Positions 55,615-64,000 of a stretch of 64,000 nucleotides of DNA are shown in pieces; positions within the stretch are counted from its first letter, which is position 1; every line of letters begins with the position of its first letter. Location of the stretch: contig NC_088302.1 of NCBI RefSeq assembly GCF_032854445.1, positions 12,769,338-12,833,337 of the forward strand, written 5' to 3'. A program made the position numbers and the translations under genes. A model generated the notes under the pieces. It was not told where the DNA came from, searched no databases, and worked only from the letters and a program-made list of their open reading frames with translations. Source of the DNA: Liolophura sinensis (taxonomy: Eukaryota > Mollusca > Polyplacophora > Chitonida > Chitonidae).

Positions 55615-58600
55615 GTTTAACGTTTCTCTCATTACTTTAGTCTTGCTTCTTTTCTGTGTGTTAAGCCAAGGTCACGGAACAATGCTGCTAGAAGATAGAG
55701 TAAAAACTAAAGCGCTAAAGACGGTCGTCGATTTTATCATACAGAGTGACATTGGCATCAAATAAGAGCTTCTGTTTGCCTCTATCAGATTTGTAGGGAA
55801 ATACCCAATGGAGAGAGGGAAAGGTGAGAATAAGATCTCGATTCTCATGGTTAACAATTTTTGGGTTTACGACACGGCAACATTCGATCTCGATTCTGAG
55901 ATCAATATTAATATTTAGACATTGGCTTGATAAGGGTATGATAATGCAGATCGAAACTTCTGTACAAGTTGTGAACTATGTGATTCAAAACAAGTCAATG
56001 TCTGTGTTTTCAAGAAATGAATCAATCGTTCCAGGAAGGACTGGTGGCACTTTGGGAGTAAACAAACCTCACTGAGCATTTCTGAAGAACTTACTAAAAA
56101 GTGCAGGCTTTATCCGTGACTTGAATGAGCCTACATGACTTTCTTGTCATCATTTCCGTTACCCTATTTATGTACCGTATATTTTTCTTCATCGAGAGAA
56201 GGTTGAGATCATCATGGACAAGTGAGATGTGTAAATAAAGCTTGTGGCAATTCAAGAAGAATTTAGTTTCTTGAATACATTCTGTACCCATAGCTGTGGG
56301 ACTGGACATTCTAGGACTAATGTTGCTTTTACACATGTAAATGTCAGTGCCATTAATGAAAGTATATGAGTTTAACAAACGAGGCCCCCGCAAATCGTTT
56401 TGAATATATTTGGTTAAACAATTGACTGGCCATAACGCTTTTGAAAATGAAACATAATGGGTTGTGGTCAAATTGGGTATTGAACACAATGCGTCATGAA
56501 ATAATTATTGTTCTCTGTTTAATTAATTTCCATCTGGGGCGCAATACATTTTCCAGGCCTTATATACATAACCGGGTACCCTAATACATTCAAAAAAATT
56601 CCCTTATACTGACCTACATAACCTGGTTTTTAATATCATGCGCATTTTTTGCATGCATCATCAATCGAATAAAACAATACCCATTAGTAACAAAATCCAG
56701 CTCATGACATACGTCATCACGAAAATATACAATTTGTGTCAGACGACAGGCAGTTTCACAGGTACACAGAAATTAGGCGAATACAACGTGATATAATATA
56801 TTACGTATTATTAGTGGACTACACCAGATGTTTTTGTTTTACGTTAAAGTGAAAATAAAGTCAGCAACTAAAGCTGAATTAATTAATAAAGTAGTATTCA
56901 CGAAACGTTCTAAAACTATTTTAAAAATTCAACACCGCTTATCAACAAATTAAATAGCAAACAATCTTACCTAGCCACTCACTTGGTGACGCCATTTTGC
57001 CATGTTATAGCTATCGAGAGTGACGTCACAAAACCTAGAAGCTTTCCCGTACCATCGACATTAAACAATGTGACAATGAGAAAATACAAACAAAAACGCT
57101 TGTTGTCCAACTAAAGAGTATCACCTCTATTCCGTGTTCAAAGGGCCGGTGTTTCTTTCAGTTTTGCGCTCGGTCAGTGCGATTTTCGTGGACACAAACC
57201 TCATGTTTTAGCGACCCTGCTCGTCCTGGTCCTGCATAGGTGTAAGCATTTGGCCTACCTAGCTGTACCGACTTCAGGCAATTTGCTGAACATACCAAGA
57301 CCTTCTGACTGATAATAGACTGTTTCGTTGAGATTTGGGAAGATATTTTCGTAATAAAACTGACTTTGCTAAGGAAAAATATTGCAGTCACAATATTTTC
57401 CTTAAGCAATGACTCTTCCGAGACCGTTTCCTTTGCTAGCTCACCCTTACAAGTTACTGCAGTCTCCAGCAGTTTATTGCATCGATATTTGTCTATCCAC
57501 TATAAGAAACCACATTGACAATCGAGAATTAAAAGGGTTTTTGATGTGACAGCCAATTATCACGTGACGCTCTCAGCCCTAGTGAATGGCCAAGCTCATA
57601 AAGGCTTCTACAACATGGCCACTCGGGGTGAATTGTCCGTCAGTGCCACATAATCACTGCTCGGCTTTCAAAAACTTTATAGAATGTTTTTACGTATCCT
57701 CTGTGATAACGGTGCCCTATATCATTTCTTCTATGTATATATAGTGGCAGATATTAAGTTCACTTTGCTATCCGTTTCCGATCGTTCATCTTAAATGTAG
57801 ATGACGCCAGCTACTTTATACCCAACAGGTGTAAGCACTGTGAACTGAATCCCCGTAATGCATCTGACTGCTTTCAGTGTTAAGCGCCATAGTCTCTCAC
57901 TGTTTTACTGAGTAAGGCATTATTTTAAACCATTACCTTTACATATTTAATACTGGGATGCTAGCAAGCATGAATTTGTTTACAACATTGTTCAGTTGAC
58001 GTATATAAAGGTAAGAATTTTAGGTTGCATGACAGTGTGCTGGTGTACTTCATTTAAAAAGCAAATATCCTGCGCATTTCATTACATATGGATGATTGGC
58101 GAACAGAAGACTCACAGTCCTGCAATTTCTCCATTTGTGTGTTTCTCTGCTTAAATGACGTCAATCGGTGACCTATTTCTTGTTACATTAAGTCTAGCTT
58201 ACATTTTGGTATCGGGGTCGTTGAAAACTGGAAAACACAAGCCGACCTTTGTTCGAGGATGTATATATTTCCTCGTAGATGCGTAAAGGTGTCTCTTGTG
58301 GCTAGAAGCCCTTAGAGTCAATGCAAATGAACGTAGTGAAGGGGCATTAGCAGTATTAGCAGAAAGGTTCTACCAACAAACTATTTTAATTACGACATAA
58401 AGTAAAATAAAGCTACCAGATAATGATTTAACTCAGAATTTTTATTTGCTGTTTTCTTTCTGTGGTTTTTTTTTTTTTTGTTTGTTTGTTACAGAAATGA
58501 TTGGGAAACGTATAAATATACGTCCAGGAACCAGGTACTTACTGACTAACAGGCTTTGAAAGTTTATGTCATATTATACATGTTGATCGCATATAGGTGA

Positions 58601-58640
58601 GACAGTCTGGTTAGCGCGAGGTACACAGTCGACAATAAAG
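55615..58640. other. Non-coding stretch
   Basis: 3 kb with no supported gene. A T-run occurs at about 58,467-58,480. ORFs up to 131 codons (56,489-56,094) show no domain. No repeat partner was recognised here. Confidence 0.4.
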
Positions 58641-58649
58641 GAAACGACG

Positions 58650-59085
58650 TAAATTGATAAGACGTCTTAATTCTGGCGAATTCTTATTATCGGATTTTGT
58701 TTGGCTATGACTGTCTGGACCGGATGACAACTGTTTAAAAGTGTCACTAAAATACACAATTCTGATGTTCCATATTTTATCGTCATGAACGCTGTACTGG
58801 ACACTTACTATCTACTCAGGGAAGTAGGTGAAGTTGCCGATGCTACTTCTCATTGATCCTAACCACTTACATCACGAACGTTCAAATTCGGCTTTGGTCG
58901 TGGATTTCATCCGGGCTCTGCCCAATTTCCTCCCACCATAATGCTGGCCGCCGTCGTATAAGTGAAATATTCTTGAGTACGGAGTAAAACAAATCAAATA
59001 AATAAATAAATCAAATCCGGCTTATGTCAGTGACGTCATACACCAGATAAGATCATTGAAAATTAGATGTACATCATTAATGTAT
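58650..59085 (+). repeat. Dispersed repeat R8, copy 2 (interrupted by a SINE)
   Basis: Collinear with 1-330 on both sides of the SINE: CTGTCTGGACCGGA, TTTAAAAGTGTCA, CATCACGAACGTTCAAAT before it; CCGGCTTATGTCAGTGACGTC, GATAAGATCA and GATGTACATC after it. Confidence 0.75.
58884..59028 (-). mobile_element. SINE (TTTATTT type) with 16-bp target duplication inside R8
   Basis: A 113-bp minus-strand copy (58,900-59,012) with the family landmarks TTATTTATTTGATTTG, CTCAAGAATATTTCACTT, ATACGACGGCGGCCAGC, ATTATGGTGGGAGGAAAT and GGCAGAGCCCGG. Its flanks AAATTCGGCTTTGGTC (58,884-58,899) and AAATCCGGCTTATGTC (59,013-59,028) are a 16-bp duplication with 3 mismatches. R8 copy 1 has a single version, AAATCCGGCTTTTGTC, at the same point. 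Confidence 0.88.
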
Positions 59086-60004
59086 TAAAAGGCTTTTTTA
59101 CAAGTGTGACATATTTGTCTACTTTTAAGGTATTTTCGGTTGCCTGTATGATGTAAAGTGAGGCATTGTGCCAGCGTGAGAAAGGATGGTATCGGTGTAT
59201 TGGTGAAATTTTGGTGATGTTGGCGACATCTGCTCCCATCCTGGTGGAGTCTCCTGATGCCGGTTCCACCGTTGCGCAGTGACCTGGTGGGATCTGTTGT
59301 TTATACCCCAATCTGTCCCCTTAAATCCCTCCACAAACAGACTGTAAGGTTGTCCATCTATGTTGTAAGACACAAGATAAAATCCGTTGGAATGAGATGT
59401 ACAGCAACATGAATCTGTGACCAGAATCTAACCCGTGATGTGTTGTGTAATTTTGTTATGTGGCAGGGTAAAAGGTTATTATATTACAAACTTATGAATT
59501 TGGGTCGGTTTTTAATTTTAGTTTCCATGTACACCACTTAAAATTTATTTCACATAAATATTTTTACGGTATTTTCCGTTACCAACGGATTGTTTTAAGG
59601 AGATGACATACAGATATAAAATTTCTTTACGAATAATCTTCGACAGGCGTACTTACGGACTGTCTAAATACGGCATAAAAATAGATTACCAACCACTCAC
59701 CTCGACTTTATTCGGTTTCCAGCTCGCGGGGATGACATATCTATCTGATCTGAAATATATATTTTTCAATTCACCCAGCTGAAATAAGTATACATTACTT
59801 CACACTATTTTCTATAAAACGGAAAAACCAAAATGTTCTTATAAATGAGAATTAAACGTGAAAATGTTATTATAATATCAAAAATATTAAAGAGCGCCCA
59901 CATTTGCCAGTTGACGTCAGACAGGGGTTCAATAGCCGGGTGAAAGCTATGTTTTAAAGTGGCCCGCCAACGTTAACACCTGCTAGGCACCCTAGGAATT
60001 GTGA
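59086..60004. other. Non-coding stretch
   Basis: Two overlapping minus ORFs (59,063-59,373) lack domains. No repeat partner was recognised. Confidence 0.35.
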
Positions 60005-60720
60005 AAAAACTATGTTTCAACGGGATCCCATCACACTCTGCGTCACGAAACAACGTTTATTTCCGCCAAAAGGTTTACTGGATGCGTTTTTTGTTTTGTG
60101 TTTTTTTTTTTTGCCCCAGGCCCCTTGAATTCTTCAACATCGTATAAGTCTACGGAGACGCCAGGTCACGACCCTAGTGAATGTTTTGCTGAGGCAATCT
60201 GAATAAGTTTCTTACACCAAAGTATAACCTTGATGGATTCCATTACTTCTCTGGTCCCTTGTCGCATGTAACGCTGTTATACTAAGTAAAACTAAACGTA
60301 AGTATGCTTTGCCTCTTCATAAAGTAGTGTTATAATACCTTACTTTATAATATAAAAATCTGACAATATCATGGCGTAAAACATTTCGGTACGACCTCAG
60401 CGTATCGCTGTGACATTGTTACCGATGCTTTATCATCATGACCGCAGACGAAAACGGATCAAATAGGGCGGTTAAGTAATGAGGATATTGTCGGTATCAG
60501 ATCTATATATCATTGTTAGCCGACCAACAACTGTCACTTTGTGACATTTGTGTGCGCACTAAATATCATAATATCTAAATTGCATGACTGGAGCGATCGT
60601 CTGCTGGAAACCTTCGTGAACATGATGATGTATTTATAGATGTTGGGGAGGAAAGTGGATCCTGCTTTTCCACCTGAACGAAACAAACAACCTATTATTA
60701 CTTCTTGGAAGGTATCAGGC
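60005..60720 (-). repeat. Dispersed repeat R2, inverted copy
   Basis: Reverse complement of 53,217-53,835 over most of its length, and also related to 17,640-17,765 (GTCACAGCGATACG shared exactly). A T-run interrupts it at about 60,101-60,111. With the inverted R1 copy at 63,598 it may be the inverted counterpart of the R1-R2 pair at 51.8-53.95 kb, separated by about 2.9 kb. Confidence 0.7.
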
Positions 60721-61140
60721 GACTGCAAATTTGGAGTTGTAATCGGATATCACTACAATTGCTGTTTTACAACCTGAGCGTTCTAACTCTCTTTGATGTA
60801 TCGGCCGACTTCTTCACTCGTGTAATTAATCACCTTACCATTATGGTACCTATACCTGATACACTGTACTACATACACTAACATTTTGCCACAGTTCTAA
60901 AGAAAAGGGTTTATACTTGTCCTTGTAATTGGACCTGGTTTGGTATTTTTAGCATTCTTATGGTTGAGGGTTGGTTTTTGCAATCTTACTGTAATTATTA
61001 CTTGAGCTACCGTTCATCTCTGGTGGTTTGCTACAATGTGTGTGTGTAGCTTATATAGTGTAAACATAGGTCCTGTTTTCCGAAAGTTGCAATAAAGTAG
61101 CTTATCAAAAATAAATGGCTTTCCTCTATAAACAGAGTAG
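60721..61140. other. Non-coding stretch
   Basis: No ORF or repeat recognised. Confidence 0.35.
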
Positions 61141-61149
61141 GCTTAAAAG

Positions 61150-61470
61150 AGTTGCTCTGGAGGAGATACTCTGTTCCCAGAAAACTGAATTTTCAGACGT
61201 GGAAAGCTATATTTCTTCTGATCTCGCTCAAATCGCTCGTCTATAAAGTTATCCGTACCACTAAACACCTTGAATCCAGTGTTGGCCTTAAAACAACAAC
61301 AACAACCCATGTGTTTTTTCAGTATATGAGAGAGGAAGTTTTCTTGAAGCGACAATACTCGATTGTGTAGGTTCGTTGTTTTTTCCTCGCACTGTCCCGA
61401 TTTTCAGTTTGACTACGTGTTAACGGGAGAGAATCATCGAGGATTTTCCCTGTGAGTAGATATGGTGTCA
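61150..61470 (-). repeat. Dispersed repeat R4, copy 3 (inverted)
   Basis: On the minus strand, ACAGGGAAAATCCTCGATGATT and GAGCGAGATCAGAAGAAATA match 15,965-15,995 and 16,196-16,216; TTTATAGACGAGCGATT matches 27,779-27,795. Overlapping ORFs on both strands here are repeat shadows. Confidence 0.6.
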
Positions 61471-61631
61471 TTATAGCTCTGTAATGTGGACACACCAGCT
61501 GATGTTTTCATGTCTAGACGTACAGTTGCTTGTCTTCACATACTTTCCACTGCACGCTGCTACAGAACTACGTAACCAGGTCAGGTCATATATTGTTATG
61601 CCATTTGATGAGGTATGTAAATTTTTTTGTT

Positions 61632-61738
61632 CGAGACAAGTAATGTACATCACGTGCCGAGATCCCACGGCATGCACTCGCACCTGTCGAGATCTCACGG
61701 CATGTACTGTCACGTCTCGAGATCCCACGGCAGGCCCA
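61632..61738 (+). repeat. Short tandem repeat, 30-bp unit, about 3 copies
   Basis: CGAGATCCCACGGCATGCAC, CGAGATCTCACGGCATGTAC and CGAGATCCCACGGCAGGCCC begin successive 30-base units; a weaker unit precedes them. The unit length keeps frame, so ORFs on both strands show a 10-residue repeat (SRSHGM-type), but no gene context supports translation. Confidence 0.8.
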
Positions 61739-61964
61739 CTTTCTATTACTCACCTAAAGACAACCAAAGATTGCGAAAATGGGCAATCCTAACTGCTTTA
61801 AGAAGAAGTAGGAAAATGCTTCAAAGAGGGTTAGAACGCTCAGTTGGCAGAACGGCTCATATACATCAACATGCAGTGATGTCCGGTGATGTTGCAGAGA
61901 TGCCCTTAATTTACGCCATTCCTCGGATTCTGCCCAACTACAAGCAGTGATAGGTTGTCTTTCA

Positions 61965-62745
61965 TTCAGTTGAAGAAAAAGAATGCTTTATCCTCTCCAA
62001 TATCAATAAATATATGGTCGTCTTCATGAAGATTTCAGTCATATGGTTAATGAGAGTCATGTGTGTAGACGTTTTCTCTTAACCTTTATAAGCTAGGTAT
62101 ATTTACCGCACGTACGCTTTGCCCCAAAGTGACATTTGTCAGTCAATTGACAACAATATACAGATCTTATCCTGCCAATATCGCTAGATATTTTACCGAC
62201 TTTTTGATCTCTCTTTATCTGCGGTATTACTACCGTTAATGATATTACAGCAATGGCCTGAGGCAGTCACAACATGTGTTATGTCCTAACTGAAAAGCAT
62301 CTTAGTGGAAATTTCGGTAGCCCAACACTACCTTGTCAGGTAGAAATATTCGTTTACATAATAAGTGTTATCTCTACGATTACGGTGCATATGGAATCTA
62401 ATCCAGGAAGGTTTCACTTAGGTTGTAGACACTTATCACTATCGCCTCACAGATACTTGTAGGTACATTCGCAGCTATCAAGACTTAGCTTGAACCAAAA
62501 CTTTACACATGTACGATAGTGAAGAATTCACTTCAAATAAACTTCCTTACGAAAGTAAAGCTTTGTCAGTGTGTTGATTGATATGATGTGACGTTCATTT
62601 GCAGTTCCAGATGTATATACCTATCAAGAGATCAGCTTCTCATTATAGATTACGGGGCCGATTTCATGGATAGCGGTGTCTAACAACAAATGACTTAGGA
62701 TCAGGTGCAGATTATCGATGTTAAACAATATCTGTGGTCCGAATA
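61965..62745 (+). repeat. Dispersed repeat R2, third large copy
   Basis: Shares ATCAATAAATATATGGTCGTC with 17,510, ATGTGTTATGTCCTAACTGA with 53,531, CCGATTTCATGGATAGCGGTGTC with 53,890 and TCAGGTGCAG with 53,932. It lies between the inverted R2 and R1 copies. The 62-codon ORF 62,274-62,462 is not conserved beyond its first 23 codons. Confidence 0.6.
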
Positions 62746-63597
62746 TGGACTGCCTGACGTCAGTTGGTGAATATGACCACTGTTCAAGGTTTCGGATACC
62801 ATCATTAACTTTTCGCTTTCTTGTCCTGTTCTTGGAAAGAAAACTTATTTTGGCACAATACAGTTATTTTTACCTGCTGTAGATAGAACATATCTGTGAT
62901 AGACATGCCTGTCATGTAAGCTGGAATCTTAAATGGACATGTACCGAACACAGTTCAAGAGAATGGGTGATGGCAAATTGTCACCGTCTGTTTGACGTAT
63001 ATGCCTAAGAAAAATTAGTATATGTATATACATATTTTTTTCTTTTTGATTGGTTTAAAACCTTAGATACCAATATGCTTTATATGCTTTTACATCATTT
63101 ACATTTGCGTGGCAGACTTTTTTTTATAGTAAACATTCAGATACAGCATTGGGAAATAGATCATATAACTTCAGCGTAAAACATAAAAATACGTGGAGTT
63201 ATACCATATATAAGGTAACTTATTTCATCGTCATATCCATTCAGTTTATATAGTTCAAAACCATTGCCTGCTAAACTGTCTCACGATTTAGACAGATTGT
63301 ATTTTCGTGTTAACCTTTGTAGCGGCTGGGTTAAGTTACTAATGTGTACAGCTTTTTGAACAGACAATGCACGATAAAATTTCGTATGATATTAAAAATC
63401 AAAAACAATCATTATAACTGAAGCTTTTCTCAGGATGAGACCGTCTCTGAATTTTCTATGTTCGGTTTCTAATTTAATGCTTTATGTCGCTGTGTGCTTT
63501 TAAGAAAGTCATTACCATTTGTATTTCACAGCTAACTACCCTAAGGGTGTCTGGTTGGTAAGTCACGTGACTGAGGAAATGAGGGAGAACAATACAA
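62746..63597. other. Non-coding stretch
   Basis: AT-rich, no ORF of note, no repeat partner recognised. Confidence 0.35.
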
Positions 63598-64000
63598 CGC
63601 ATTTGGGATTCGGAATTCGATACTGATATCAACATTAGCTATCGGTATTATATTACTCTTTATATGGATATCCTGATTTACAACCACTTGGGGAATTTAA
63701 AAGATTTCTCCACTCTAAATCCCTTGCCCCCCTTGCCTAAGGCAGGTTGTTTGATTGTTTTATCAATGTTTACGTGTTTATCGGCAGGGCTGCCATGTGT
63801 TTCTTCTAGTCCCTTGTAAAGTCTTGGCTTAGCGTGGTGCTTTGTAATACTGGAAACATACCAAGGTCGTACATGGCACAGTCAGAGGAAAGCAGCATTG
63901 AATATAACCCTCTTGAGGCTGCCACTAAAGAAGCCGGCTGTTCGATTTACTGCGCCGAAAAATAGAAAGGAAAACCCTGTAAGCCAAAGCTAAGCCTTTT
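63598..64000 (-). repeat. Large dispersed repeat R1, copy 3 (inverted, cut by window end)
   Basis: Reverse complement of about 55,235-55,610: ATTTGGGATTCGGAATTCGATACTGATATCA, read on the plus strand, mirrors the end of copy 2, followed by the AAATAAACTT-type region, CCTCTTGAGGC and GAAGCCGGCTGTTCGATTT. In the frame that is open in copies 1 and 2 it contains a TAA, arguing against a conserved protein. It continues beyond the window. Confidence 0.72.

Noticed and set aside
61143-61370. ORFs on both strands at 61.1-61.4 kb
   Set aside because: Shadows of the inverted R4 repeat without domains.

Overview
This 64 kb window looks like an intergenic, repeat-filled piece of an animal nuclear genome, most probably a marine lophotrochozoan (mollusc or relative). 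The reasons are the AT-rich composition, absence of long host ORFs, copies of a short interspersed element with a TTTATTT start and a TTTTACGCC core that I associate with mollusc genomes, tRNA-derived SINEs, and spliced transposase genes. I found no convincing host protein-coding gene, no true tRNA or rRNA gene, no CRISPR array and no bacterial-style operon. One 200-base run of N (8629-8828) marks an assembly gap.

Layout. 1-5.7 kb: unclassified repeats, an inverted pair of coding-like segments, a TA microsatellite and the tail of a Penelope-like element. 5.6-14.1 kb: a nest. A degraded Penelope-like reverse transcriptase copy (about 7.05-8.63 kb plus its tail at 12.90-13.19 kb) is interrupted by a Ty3/gypsy LTR retrotransposon on the minus strand (8.83-12.90 kb) whose 3' half lies in the gap; a second 5'-truncated Penelope-like copy follows at 13.27-14.13 kb. 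14-21 kb: SINE copies and dispersed repeats. 21.3-27.4 kb: the most interesting block, a probable composite DNA transposon with two convergent, broken, intron-containing genes: a YqaJ-type nuclease gene (+) and a THAP/HTH/DDE transposase gene (-), each starting beside an inverted copy of the same 28-bp motif. 30.6-33.4 kb: two direct copies of a 1.2 kb uncharacterised repeat (third copy at 44.5-46.1 kb), one carrying a SINE with target duplication. 35.7-37.3 kb: a 5'-truncated, internally deleted LINE (-). 37.5-38.5 kb: a FLYWCH/MULE transposase lacking its catalytic domain. 42.3-43.7 kb: a frameshifted pogo-like (DDE_1) transposase. 50.9-51.8 kb: a mariner-type MITE nested in another inverted-repeat element. 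51.8-64 kb: several copies of two large uncharacterised repeats in both orientations, and one repeat copy interrupted by a SINE whose empty counterpart lies at the window start.

The genes do not form a host pathway. Their common theme is transposition: two retroelement classes and at least five DNA-transposon types, almost all inactivated by frameshifts, stops or internal deletions. The best preserved is the gypsy gag-pol, in which gag and pol share one frame separated by a single UGA codon.
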